DNA of 64,000 nucleotides from Ogataea parapolymorpha DL-1 (lineage: Eukaryota; Ascomycota; Pichiomycetes; Pichiales; Pichiaceae), in assembly GCF_000187245.1 (NCBI RefSeq), contig NC_027862.1, positions 744,001 through 808,000 of the forward strand. Direction: 5' to 3'. Numbering within the stretch: position 1 is the first letter of the stretch; each line of letters begins with the position of its first letter. This document shows, in pieces, positions 36,740-46,044 of the stretch. Made by a program: the position numbers and the translations under genes. A model generated the notes under the pieces. The model worked only from the letters and a program-made list of their open reading frames with translations, did no database searches and was not told the DNA's origin.

Positions 36740-37968
36740 GCCAGGCTGCGGGTTTCTGGGGTCTGCGAATGGTCTTTCAGAATTGCATTCATGAGTGCGC
36801 TTCCTCCGCCGAGGACAAAATAGCCATGGCCAAGGTCCCGCAAGCCTTGGTGCTTTGTATCTCTAGGAGGCCTATTTATATCTAACAGGCTGTTTCTTCT
36901 GTTGGTAGCGTTGTAGAAGTGCTCACTTTCTATAAAATTGTTGAGTTCTGGTGTTGATTTTGATGTCTGGATGAGTCCCTGTGGTCTTGGTGGCAACTCC
37001 TCGTCAATCGAAACCACTGAAGCCGTTTCTGACACAGGCTGGTGCGCAGGAATGTATGTTGGCGGCTCTGGCCAAACGAGATCGTTCTCATTCTCACTGG
37101 TTTTAGCTCCACATATCAGAAACACGCCTGAAAACGTGAGCAAGGCTCCGACCAGAAAGACTATGCATTGGGCGGCAGACTTGTCTGCAAAGTCGTTGAA
37201 AACAACAATCGAGCACAGCAGAACAGCCGTGGTGAAAAAAACAAAATGGATCGGCACCACTGTGGTGGCATTGGCGATTTTGAGACAGGAATTTAAATAG
37301 TGGACCTGGAACCCGGACGTGCCGATTATGACCAGGAACAGCACGTAAGGCCGCCAATTGACGAATATATCGCTGAAAGGCACAAACTCAACTACCGAGG
37401 ACAGCAGTTTTGTAGAGATCGCGGTGTAGGTGCCGAAAAGTGCCACCAGCGACAGATGCAGTAGGATGTATGTCATGGACCGTTCCAAGTTGCGCAGCCG
37501 GAACATGAGAACGACGATGGTGAAGAGCGTGGTTGCAAGATAGATGAGTGTTGGCAACGAAAGGACCATGGAGTCTATGTACGAAAAAGGGTCTTGGATA
37601 GGCGGTGCTGCGGAATCAGTTACCGAGGACAAAATCATAAAGACCACCCCGATCGCGCTGGAGAATGTTCCATAGAGGTCTCTGCGCCGGATCTTTTCAT
37701 GAAACAGAACAGGCGCAATAAATGTGGAGTTTGAAATGATGGTCACGACGCCGAGAGGCGCCACGATGCTGACGGGTGTCAGACCGTAGCTGACGAAATT
37801 ACCCACCTCCCCAAGAGACATGAGCACGAAGCCAAGCTGCCATTTCAGGTTGCGGGCGTAATGCTCGGAGCCCAAGTGAAGATGGGCCTGCTTCTGAATG
37901 TTCAGGGAGATGGAAATGAGTATATTGCCCGAAACAGAGAGCAGTACTCCCAGCAGGATATAATTCAT
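36736..37968 (-). CDS. NIPA-family membrane transporter (Mg2+ transporter-like)
   Basis: A 410-residue polytopic protein from ATG 37968 (MNYILLGVLL). About nine hydrophobic spans cover residues 1-310. The family core is LGEVGNFVSYGLTPVSIVAPLGVVTII, in which EVGNFxAYG-like and PLGxxxVI elements define the NIPA (DUF803) magnesium transporter group. The C-terminal 100 residues are cytosolic and polar. The longer upstream reading frame has no supporting ATG and is excluded. The start codon is 31 bp from the start of a small divergent gene. The stop codon TAG shares the palindrome CTAG with the STE11 stop, giving a 4-bp tail-to-tail overlap. Substrate is inferred from family only. Confidence 0.82.
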   Translation of the reverse strand: MNYILLGVLLSVSGNILISISLNIQKQAHLHLGSEHYARNLKWQLGFVLMSLGEVGNFVSYGLTPVSIVAPLGVVTIISNSTFIAPVLFHEKIRRRDLYGTFSSAIGVVFMILSSVTDSAAPPIQDPFSYIDSMVLSLPTLIYLATTLFTIVVLMFRLRNLERSMTYILLHLSLVALFGTYTAISTKLLSSVVEFVPFSDIFVNWRPYVLFLVIIGTSGFQVHYLNSCLKIANATTVVPIHFVFFTTAVLLCSIVVFNDFADKSAAQCIVFLVGALLTFSGVFLICGAKTSENENDLVWPEPPTYIPAHQPVSETASVVSIDEELPPRPQGLIQTSKSTPELNNFIESEHFYNATNRRNSLLDINRPPRDTKHQGLRDLGHGYFVLGGGSALMNAILKDHSQTPETRSLA

Positions 37969-37999
37969 GGGGGAAAAAATAAGTTGAATATTAATAATT

Positions 38000-38257
38000 A
38001 TGGATCCTTTGGAAGGCGAGGAGATCAAGGGATTTAAAATTGGCGAAAAGACTGTGGATGTTGAGCACCTGAGACATCCACATAGCCGTGTGGTCCCAGG
38101 TCTGCATGGCAACGAAGAATCGGGGCATGGGGGTTTGTTGCGCACTGACAAACGTCCAAAGGGCCCGGATAGCAAGGATGAGGATTTGGTTCAGGAGGCG
38201 ACTGATCTGAAGAAGAAACAACAGGAGATACTTGAGGGAGACAAGAAGAAGCATTGA
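38000..38257 (+). CDS. Small hydrophilic hypothetical protein (85 residues)
   Basis: An 85-residue highly charged protein starting MDPLEGEEIKGF and ending in a Lys-rich tail (KKKQQEILEGDKKKH). No membrane span, signal peptide or known motif is visible. Codon choice resembles the neighbouring genes (AAG and GAG preferred), and an A or T precedes the ATG, so the frame is probably translated. It starts 31 bp from the divergent NIPA-type gene and ends 216 bp before the DCR2-like gene. I do not recognise a homologue, and the function is unknown. Confidence 0.55.
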   Translation: MDPLEGEEIKGFKIGEKTVDVEHLRHPHSRVVPGLHGNEESGHGGLLRTDKRPKGPDSKDEDLVQEATDLKKKQQEILEGDKKKH

Positions 38258-38428
38258 GCGTGCTGGAAAGTTCCCGCACCTCTTTAGGAGGTATAGTTAT
38301 ATAGTTATATGTATTTACGAGACACGAGATTAGCATTTCAGAGCGTCAATTGCCTGGGCAGGGGTGTCTGTCGATCAACTCTAACTGTCCTCTGCCTCAA
38401 CACAAACAGCCATTCCATAAAATACCAC

Positions 38429-38445
38429 CACGGCCCTTGGCCGTG
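38429..38445. promoter_or_regulatory. Perfect 7-bp inverted repeat upstream of the DCR2-like gene
   Basis: CACGGCC-CTT-GGCCGTG forms a dyad with a 3-nt loop, ending 28 bp before the start codon at 38474. It could be a protein-binding dyad or a 5' leader hairpin. AT-rich tandem TATAGTTA units lie further upstream near 38290-38312. Confidence 0.4.
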
Positions 38446-38473
38446 TCAAATGTAAAAATGTTTTTTTCTCGTT

Positions 38474-39907
38474 ATGTTTGTGCCTAGACAGGTGGGTCTC
38501 ACAAAACAGGCCCTCAGAGGCAGCATTTACCTTTTGGTGGTGTTGACCCTGGTGTTTTTGTTTCTTTTCACCCGTCAGAAACCAGTCTACACCGACTCTC
38601 CCCTGGTGCTGGACCTGGAGTTCTATACTTGTTATCGACCCTTCTGCAAAGAATCCGAGTATGTCAGGGTGGACAAGGACCTAGGACTGGGAAAGGCGCT
38701 CTTTAAAAGAATGTACTTGCAGAAAAAGCTGGGACACAGTGAGGACACTGCCGTCGTGGACGTTGCCGTGGGGAAACCAGAGTACAAGCCTGGCGACCTG
38801 TGGGAATCTAGAGGCCAGGGCCTCTGGGTGAAGTATGGCCCGGCCAAAAAAGCAATCATCGACGCGACGGTGCTTTTTCAACCGTCAGATCCACGTCCCG
38901 GATGGACGATACTCACAGAGCCGCTACACACAGAAACAGATCACCATGTATACATCAGCTACAGACGGCCAACCACAGCTCCTACCAGGCCGCAGCTCTC
39001 CTTCAAGAACAACAAGTTCAAGATATTGCAGGTTGCAGACCTGCATTTTGCCACGCTCGACGGTGTGTGCCGTGATACGTGGCCAAAGCTTGCTCCAGGC
39101 GAGAAATGCCAAGCGGACTCGAAAACGACACATTTCGTCGAGACTGTGCTTGATATCGAGAAGCCGGATCTCGTCGTCATGACAGGCGACCAAATATATG
39201 GTGACGACTCTCCCGACACAGAAACTACGATCCTCAAGGTGTGCGATATTTTTGAGCGTCACAAAATCCCCTACGCAATGGTCTTTGGTAACCACGACGA
39301 CGAGGGCTCGTTACAGCGAGACCAGATCATGGAGATTGTGGAAGACCTGCCGTACTCTCTCTCGTCAGCTGGGCCTGCAAACGTGTCTGGAGTCGGCAAT
39401 TACGTGCTTCAAGTCCAGAACAAGCTCGCTCTTTATTTTCTCGACTCGCACAAATACTCGCTCAACCCAAAAGTGCGCGGGTACGATTATTTGAAGGAGG
39501 ACCAAATTGAGTGGATCAAAAGCTCCAAGGTCCCTGCACCTGTGGCCATGGCTTTCTTCCACATTCCTCTGCCGGAGTACAGAGATACCGACGCGGTAGT
39601 GTTCGGAAACTACAAAGAGGCCGTCATGGCTCCGCAGATCAACACGGGCATGGCACAGACGCTCCAAGAGATGGGCGTTTCCGTGGCATCTGTGGGCCAC
39701 GACCATTGCAACGACTTCTGTTTGAAATCGGATCTGTGGCTGTGCTACGGAGGTGCCGTTGGCGAGGGTGGCTACGGTGGATACGGCGGCACAGAACGGC
39801 GAGTGCGTGTGTTCGAGGTGGACGCGTCGAACGGCCAGATCACCACGTGGCAGCGACTGCACTCGGACCCGCAAACCATTATCGAGCATCATGTACTAGA
39901 AAAATAA
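38474..39907 (+). CDS. DCR2: Dcr2/Sia1-like metallophosphatase
   Basis: A 477-residue protein with an N-terminal signal anchor (about residues 17-36) and a calcineurin-like phosphoesterase domain. Metal-binding blocks are VADLHF (about 188), GDQIYGDD (about 237), GNHDDEG (about 272), FFHIPLPEY and GHDHCND (about 407). The C terminus is Gly/Tyr rich (GEGGYGGYGG). Yeast Dcr2 (578 residues) is a phosphatase linked to cell-cycle start and to dephosphorylation of Ire1; Sia1 is the paralogue. The N-terminal region is shorter here than in Dcr2. TRS33 starts only 25 bp after the stop codon on the same strand. Confidence 0.8.
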   Translation: MFVPRQVGLTKQALRGSIYLLVVLTLVFLFLFTRQKPVYTDSPLVLDLEFYTCYRPFCKESEYVRVDKDLGLGKALFKRMYLQKKLGHSEDTAVVDVAVGKPEYKPGDLWESRGQGLWVKYGPAKKAIIDATVLFQPSDPRPGWTILTEPLHTETDHHVYISYRRPTTAPTRPQLSFKNNKFKILQVADLHFATLDGVCRDTWPKLAPGEKCQADSKTTHFVETVLDIEKPDLVVMTGDQIYGDDSPDTETTILKVCDIFERHKIPYAMVFGNHDDEGSLQRDQIMEIVEDLPYSLSSAGPANVSGVGNYVLQVQNKLALYFLDSHKYSLNPKVRGYDYLKEDQIEWIKSSKVPAPVAMAFFHIPLPEYRDTDAVVFGNYKEAVMAPQINTGMAQTLQEMGVSVASVGHDHCNDFCLKSDLWLCYGGAVGEGGYGGYGGTERRVRVFEVDASNGQITTWQRLHSDPQTIIEHHVLEK

Positions 39908-39932
39908 AAAATAAAAGTATAATTTTATTTCC

Positions 39933-40568
39933 ATGCCCGAAGAGTTCTTTTCCAAGGAGGTCAGCGCCATGGCGCTGGACTATCTGGTCAATGAGTGTGT
40001 GGCACTGTCTGTGCGCGTAGACGAGCTGCTGGCCAGCGAAAGCGCGCCTGGAACGCTTGCGGGAGACGTTGCCGGGCTCAAACTGAAAGAGGACAAACCA
40101 GGCACGGTGGACTTTGCCTCAAACCCCAAGTTTGTGGGCCTCAACAACCTGTACCGTCTCGAGAAATACGGCTACGAAATTGGATACAAAATCACCGACT
40201 GCATCATTTACAAGAAATCAGTCCAGGAAGGAGTCAACATCCAGCTGCTGGAGGTGCTGGAGGTGATGAAATTTATATGCCGCGATGTGTGGCGTATGTT
40301 TTACCTTAAGCAAATGGACAACCTACGCACAAACCATATCGGCACATTTGTGCTTGTGGACAACAACTTTCGTCCGCTGATCAACATTTCCAGCGCACAA
40401 GGCGACTCAGACACCATACGCAAAATCCAGCCGTACTTGCAACTACCGTGCGGGCTTATCCGCGGCATTCTTGCTAGTCTAGGCATCAGCGCCGTCGTCA
40501 AAGCAGACGTCATAGAGAACCGGCTCCCAGCGGTCTCATTCAACGTGCAAACCTCGCTCGCCAAGTAG
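39933..40568 (+). CDS. TRS33: TRAPP complex subunit Trs33
   Basis: A 211-residue Bet3-family protein, the TRAPPC6 subunit of the TRAPP complexes that activate Rab GTPases (Ypt1, Ypt31/32) in Golgi traffic. Conserved segments include LEKYGYEIGYKITD, VMKFICRDVWRMFYLKQMDNLRTNHIG (with the family MKFICRDVW block) and PCGLIRGILASLG. The N terminus is shorter than in S. cerevisiae (268 residues). The ATG at 39933 is only 25 bp after the DCR2-like stop, and a second in-frame ATG at 39969 (Met13) could also serve. The promoter must lie within the end of the upstream gene. Confidence 0.9.
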   Translation: MPEEFFSKEVSAMALDYLVNECVALSVRVDELLASESAPGTLAGDVAGLKLKEDKPGTVDFASNPKFVGLNNLYRLEKYGYEIGYKITDCIIYKKSVQEGVNIQLLEVLEVMKFICRDVWRMFYLKQMDNLRTNHIGTFVLVDNNFRPLINISSAQGDSDTIRKIQPYLQLPCGLIRGILASLGISAVVKADVIENRLPAVSFNVQTSLAK

Positions 40569-40657
40569 CACGTGGTGTAAGGGTGCCTGGCTGTATCGTG
40601 CATATAAAGTAAAATAATACGGGGTAGACCAAGAATTAGATAGAATTTTATGTAAAC

Positions 40658-42427
40658 ATGTCACGACAAATTACTGTCGATGATATTCCAAAGGCAGTTT
40701 TGGTGGGCAACCCGCTGCTGTACTTTACCACCGGCTTTGTGAGTCTGTGTGTCTTTCTTTTCGGATACGATCAGGGTTATTTCAGCTCGATTTTGACCAA
40801 TCACTATTTTAAGGAGTATTTCAACTATCCAACGGCTCTGGAAATCGGTACTGTGGTGGCAATCCTGGAGATTGGCGCTCTGATTTCATCGCTAAGTCTG
40901 GGCCCCATTTCTGATAAGCTCGGACGCAGAAAAACCACCCGGCTCGGTGCTCTGGTATTCTGCATTGGAGGCACGGTCCAGTCGTGTTCCAAGTCGGTGT
41001 CCCATCTTGCCATTGGCCGTTTCATCTCTGGTATCGGCGTTGGGTTTCTGTCAGGTACAGCACCTTCGTTCCAAGCAGAGATCTCTGCCCCCGAGAACCG
41101 TGGACTACTGGGGTCTGCACAGTTTACTGGCAACATCATGGGCTACGCCTCGTCGATCTGGATCGACTACGGCTGCAGCTTCATCGAGAACAACCTTTCC
41201 TTCCGAATCCCACTCATGTTGCAGGTCGTCTTTGGCTCGATCCTATTTTTTGGTAGCTTTGCGCTGGTGGAAAGTCCTAGATGGCTGCTAGAGCACGACC
41301 ACGACGCGGAGGGACTCGTTGTCATTGCAGATCTGTTTTCAGGCGGCCACGTGCACAGCGACAGAGCACGTGAGGAGTACAAGGCCATCAAAGAGTCCGT
41401 TCTAATAGGCCGTCTGGAGGGAAGTCTGAGCTATCTCGATGTCTTCAGAAAATACCCTAGACGGATATTCATGGCTATGAGTTCGCAGATGTTTGCGCAG
41501 TTCAACGGTATCAACGTGATTTCATATTACGCTCCGCTGGTGTTTGAGCACGCCGGCTGGGTTGGTAGAGATGCCATTTTGCTCACCGGTATCAATGCCA
41601 TTTTGTATGTTCTCAGCAGCATTCCGCCATGGTACCTGACAGAAGCATGGGGCCGCAAGCCGGTGCTGATCATGGGAGGACTGGTTATGGGGGTCAGCCT
41701 GTGTGCAGTCTCGTACTTTAGTAAGTCTGAGGCGTCGAATAGTGCTACCATGGTTGTTGTTTTCGTCATGATCTACAACTCGTTCTTCGGCTGCAGTTGG
41801 GGACCAGTCGGCTGGCTGAACGTCGAAGTGCTGCCTACTAAGGCCCGTGCGTCCGGAGCCGCCATGGCTACGGCCACAAACTGGCTGTGCAACTTCATTG
41901 TCGGGGAACTTGCACCGATCCTGCTCGAAAAAATTAAATGGAGACTTTACCTTATCCACGCCACCTCGTGCTTCATCTCAGTCGTGACTGTGTGGATTGT
42001 GTTCCCAGAAACCAAGGGCCTGAGTCTCGAGGAAATGGATAGCATTTTTGACGACAGGTCGTCGGTTTACTCGACGCACTCCGGCAATCTCTCTGGCTTT
42101 GGATCCACCAACGACTTGGAGGCCTGGAGCAGCAGGTCGGGAATGATCACGGGCCACGCTCCACAGGCTGCAAGACATCCTGGCGCTCAGGAGTCAAACC
42201 CACTGCTGCCAAACAACAAGCCGTTCATCTTGCCACAGGATATCGAGCCACCAGACCTGGCTACCATCTACAAGTTTAAGACAGACGACTCGCACTCTCT
42301 GCGCGGCTCGCTCCGCAAGGGATCTGAGGCGGTCTCGTCCATCTTCCGATTCAACAGATCCAACAATGACGAAGCAAGCATGGCGTCCGACGCGGTGTCC
42401 GAAAGATTTATAAATACTTCACATTGA
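40658..42427 (+). CDS. MFS sugar-porter family transporter
   Basis: A 589-residue, 12-span major facilitator transporter of the sugar porter type. Diagnostic motifs are FLFGYDQGYFSS in TM1, DKLGRRKTTRLG after TM2, VESPRWLLE after TM6, and PETKGLSLEEMD (about 449) after TM12. A Ser-rich cytosolic tail of about 130 residues follows, longer than in most hexose carriers. It contains several possible phosphorylation or ubiquitin-regulation sites. The substrate (hexose, polyol or other) cannot be told from sequence. The stop codon directly abuts that of TRM8 on the other strand, with no bases between. Confidence 0.9.
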   Translation: MSRQITVDDIPKAVLVGNPLLYFTTGFVSLCVFLFGYDQGYFSSILTNHYFKEYFNYPTALEIGTVVAILEIGALISSLSLGPISDKLGRRKTTRLGALVFCIGGTVQSCSKSVSHLAIGRFISGIGVGFLSGTAPSFQAEISAPENRGLLGSAQFTGNIMGYASSIWIDYGCSFIENNLSFRIPLMLQVVFGSILFFGSFALVESPRWLLEHDHDAEGLVVIADLFSGGHVHSDRAREEYKAIKESVLIGRLEGSLSYLDVFRKYPRRIFMAMSSQMFAQFNGINVISYYAPLVFEHAGWVGRDAILLTGINAILYVLSSIPPWYLTEAWGRKPVLIMGGLVMGVSLCAVSYFSKSEASNSATMVVVFVMIYNSFFGCSWGPVGWLNVEVLPTKARASGAAMATATNWLCNFIVGELAPILLEKIKWRLYLIHATSCFISVVTVWIVFPETKGLSLEEMDSIFDDRSSVYSTHSGNLSGFGSTNDLEAWSSRSGMITGHAPQAARHPGAQESNPLLPNNKPFILPQDIEPPDLATIYKFKTDDSHSLRGSLRKGSEAVSSIFRFNRSNNDEASMASDAVSERFINTSH

Positions 42428-43291
<864 letters not shown>

Positions 43292-43340
43292 TCAAGGTTT
43301 GCACAGCCTTGCAGTTTCCGACTCGTCTATTTACAGCTAT

Positions 43341-44066
43341 TCACTCCTGCTTCTCGTCCTTTTCTGGGTTCTCCTTCTTCTCCAGCTCTTGTCTATGGGT
43401 GTCCATGGTCAAGTACAGAGTGTTGGCAGCGCTCTCCAGAGTTCTGACCAAGCCCGCTCCAGAAAGAACGGTCAACATTCCAACCAACTGAGACCGTAGT
43501 TCGTCCATTGTTGGCATCTCCTTGAACTGGTTGATGTCCGCAATGTCAACCACGTCGTTACCAATCCGGCCGCCAACAATGAATAAGCGCTCGTTGTGTG
43601 CTTTAAGGGCCTTGACGACGTTTTTCACCACTTTAGGATTTAAGTCTTTTATCAAAATGGCGGCTGTGGGTCCCTTCAAAAGCGGCTCCAAAGGATGTCT
43701 TATTTTATGTTTCTTCACCTGTCGGTAGGCAGCCTTAGAAGCTGGGTCCTTGTGGTGAGATGCTCTGAGGTAGTGCTTGAAGAGCGACACCTTGAGTTTT
43801 CTCATTTGTGCGCCAGCCTCCTCGATCTGCAGCTTGATTTTCTTGTTATCGTGTGCTGTGAGATTGTTGTGGTGCGCAAACAGCATGATCTGGTTGTTTT
43901 TATCGAAATGCTTGTACACATCCAAGAGGTATGTTTTTCTTCCGTTTTCCGGTTTGGTTGTGTTTCTCTTTTCCGATGCGGTCAAAGCAGAGCTGGCAAG
44001 CCCCCGTGTGAGTCCGAGGATGCCCACCTTTGGAGTTTGTAGCCCAATTCTTGCAAGAGCGAACAT
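43341..44066 (-). CDS. MRPL11: Mitochondrial large-subunit ribosomal protein uL10m
   Basis: A 241-residue protein similar to yeast Mrpl11 (249). The N terminus (MFALARIGLQTPKVGILGLTRGL) is rich in Arg, Ser and Leu and fits a mitochondrial presequence. The uL10 fold is recognisable in TYLLDVYKHF, MLFAHHNNLTAHDNKK, GPTAAILIKDLNP and LRSQLVGMLTVLSGAGLVRTL. In the mitoribosome this subunit forms the base of the L7/L12 stalk. The gene is divergent from IVY1 with 126 bp between starts. Confidence 0.9.
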   Translation of the reverse strand: MFALARIGLQTPKVGILGLTRGLASSALTASEKRNTTKPENGRKTYLLDVYKHFDKNNQIMLFAHHNNLTAHDNKKIKLQIEEAGAQMRKLKVSLFKHYLRASHHKDPASKAAYRQVKKHKIRHPLEPLLKGPTAAILIKDLNPKVVKNVVKALKAHNERLFIVGGRIGNDVVDIADINQFKEMPTMDELRSQLVGMLTVLSGAGLVRTLESAANTLYLTMDTHRQELEKKENPEKDEKQE

Positions 44067-44192
44067 GCTACGATGAGGGTGGAAAATTTTGAAAAACTAT
44101 TATGTCGCAGATCGTCTCAAGTTGGAGAAATTATGTGCGCCGATCGTCCCTCAAAAACTCTTGCTCAATTATAGCATTTTGTTATTTTGCCT

Positions 44193-45458
44193 ATGGACAA
44201 CACGGCCCCTCGCAAGTCGCCCGTGCGCAAGCCGCCACCTCCGCATCTTTCTGAGTTCTACTCATTTGTCAACGGCTCGTCTCCTGAGTCCCAGCCGCAA
44301 TTGGAGACCTCCACGCTCCAGAGCGGCTCTAAAGACCCATTCCAGGAGGACTCGCTCTACGACATTGCCGGGCTCTCATTGGGTGAAGTCCAGCGCAAAC
44401 TTCGCGCGGACTCGTCGCGAACAGAGTCCTTGCTCTCTTTGCAGCCCTCCATGACTCCATCGACGCTGGATCTGGAGACCCTAATTACCAAAAAGGACGT
44501 CAACGACACCATCGCTAGCTGCCGCGACCTTGTTCGCACAGCAGCCGCATATAGAGAGGCGTTGAATGCTCTGAGCACCGCTGCCAGCGAATTTGGGCGC
44601 TCGTTGGAAGACTGTGCGCGTTGCAAGGGAGCAGGAAGCGCTTCTGAGGGACTGATGACAGCCAGCGGATTTCACCACCAGATAGCAAACCATCAGCAGA
44701 TACTGGCACATAGCCTTTCTGATGGCTTCGAAAGACCCATTCTCAACATAATATCCGATTTTGAGCGCTCGTACAAGGCCAACGACGCCATTTTCAAGAA
44801 AGAAATCAGAGAGAAGGTGCTGCAACTTAGACAGAAGGAAGCTACCAACAACAAGCTGAGCCGCAAGAAGACGCGAAATATCATTGCATACAAGTCGAAT
44901 CTGCTGCAATTGGCGTCGCAGTTGGACGAGATCGACCGCGCCAAACACGACTACTATGTGTCGTCCTACGACCAGACACAGGCCACCTTCACCAGCATTC
45001 TCGCGAAAACCAGCTCTGTGATCGCCATGGAAACGCAGATGTACGAGAGCATCGCCAACAAGGCCCACTCAGGCGGCGGCCTCGACAAGTTGCTGGCACA
45101 AGAACCGTCGCCGACACCAGAAAACGATACGAACTCCGAGACCCGCACGCTGGAGGCCTCGCGGCCGTCCTCTGTGACTGCGCAGTCGACGCGCTCTGAC
45201 CACTCTGACCACTCTGACCACTCTAACCATTCCGAGCCCGCGGACTCTCAGGACGAGGCCGACGAGGCCAACAAAACAACCGACTCGTTCTTCTCGCCGC
45301 CTGTGGTCACCTCGCGAGACGAGGCCTCGGCAGAGGCTCCCGAGCAGCAGCAGCCAGACCACACCTCCACGTTCTCTTTACCCACCGCCACGTCTCCTGC
45401 CGTTCCTCTTGCTCCAACAGTCACGCATGCAGACAGTGTAAGTGTACAATATATGTAA
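44193..45458 (+). CDS. IVY1: Ivy1-like inverse-BAR vacuolar protein
   Basis: A 421-residue protein from ATG 44193 (MDNTAPRKSP). After a Pro/Ser-rich N terminus, residues 90-300 form long helices of an I-BAR-like module. The segments ITKKDVNDTIASCRDLVRTAAAYREAL and STAASEFGRSLEDCARCKG match Ivy1 (453 residues), which binds Ypt7, Vps33 and the EGO complex on the vacuole and links phospholipids to TORC1. The last 100 residues are acidic and contain a Ser-Asp-His tandem repeat. The gene is convergent with IST3, 21 bp apart. Confidence 0.75.
   Translation: MDNTAPRKSPVRKPPPPHLSEFYSFVNGSSPESQPQLETSTLQSGSKDPFQEDSLYDIAGLSLGEVQRKLRADSSRTESLLSLQPSMTPSTLDLETLITKKDVNDTIASCRDLVRTAAAYREALNALSTAASEFGRSLEDCARCKGAGSASEGLMTASGFHHQIANHQQILAHSLSDGFERPILNIISDFERSYKANDAIFKKEIREKVLQLRQKEATNNKLSRKKTRNIIAYKSNLLQLASQLDEIDRAKHDYYVSSYDQTQATFTSILAKTSSVIAMETQMYESIANKAHSGGGLDKLLAQEPSPTPENDTNSETRTLEASRPSSVTAQSTRSDHSDHSDHSNHSEPADSQDEADEANKTTDSFFSPPVVTSRDEASAEAPEQQQPDHTSTFSLPTATSPAVPLAPTVTHADSVSVQYM
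45195..45230 (+). repeat. 9-bp tandem repeat in IVY1
   Basis: TCTGACCAC is present three times in perfect tandem (45195-45221), followed by one degenerate copy. It encodes Ser-Asp-His units in the acidic tail and is likely length-variable. Confidence 0.85.
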
Positions 45459-45479
45459 ATTCGTTTAGATCATCACTCG

Positions 45480-45998
45480 TTATTTCGTCCTGGCTTTTTT
45501 ATTTTTGAGGTATTGAGCCATGGGGTCCTCCTCCTCCAATTCGTTCTCTATCAGTTTTGCTTCCTCCTCTTTCTCCTCCCCAAAATCTTTCTCCATTTCC
45601 CTCGCCAGAGCCTCGTCCCACTCCTTGTTGGCGTCGAACTCCTTATCGTACTGGTATGGCTTGTATCTCACGTGGTCGACACGAAGCACGTACTCGTCGC
45701 CAAAAGAGTACCCGTTGAGGTTGTCGACGGCAAGAATGGTCGACTCGAACTGCTCGTACTTCAAAAATGCAAATCGGCGCGACTGGCCCGTGCTCTTGTC
45801 TCTCATCAGCTTGAGATGCGTAGGCACTCCGTACTGCGAAAACACAATCAGCAGGTCCATCTCGTTCATTTCCGGCGGCAGGTTCCCGATGAAAATGTAC
45901 GACGTGTCGGCATATTCATAGTGCCATGATGCCTTGATGGGCGTGCCCAGTTCCAGCTCGCGCTCGTTCAGCTGCTGGATCTTGCGCACCTTGTTCAT
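45480..45998 (-). CDS. IST3: RRM splicing factor Ist3/Snu17 (RES complex)
   Basis: A 172-residue protein (148 in S. cerevisiae). A single RRM covers about residues 31-110, with RNP2 YIFIGNLP and RNP1 SRRFAFLKYE. The typical N-terminal helix (KVRKIQQLNERELELG) and the C-terminal segment YKPYQYD are both diagnostic for Ist3, the RRM subunit of the pre-mRNA retention and splicing (RES) complex with Bud13 and Pml1. An acidic Glu/Lys-rich tail extends the protein. The start codon is 46 bp from the divergent PAC2 start. Confidence 0.93.
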   Translation of the reverse strand: MNKVRKIQQLNERELELGTPIKASWHYEYADTSYIFIGNLPPEMNEMDLLIVFSQYGVPTHLKLMRDKSTGQSRRFAFLKYEQFESTILAVDNLNGYSFGDEYVLRVDHVRYKPYQYDKEFDANKEWDEALAREMEKDFGEEKEEEAKLIENELEEEDPMAQYLKNKKARTK

Positions 45999-46044
45999 GC
46001 TATGATTTGATATAAAAAAATCTGTGCAAAGGTTTTATTATTTC

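Noticed and set aside
45440..45470. GTAAGT near the IVY1 stop codon followed by TTTAG, a possible intron that would extend IVY1
   Set aside because: No CTAAC branch sequence lies between them, unlike the other introns in the window, and the extension would run antisense into IST3.
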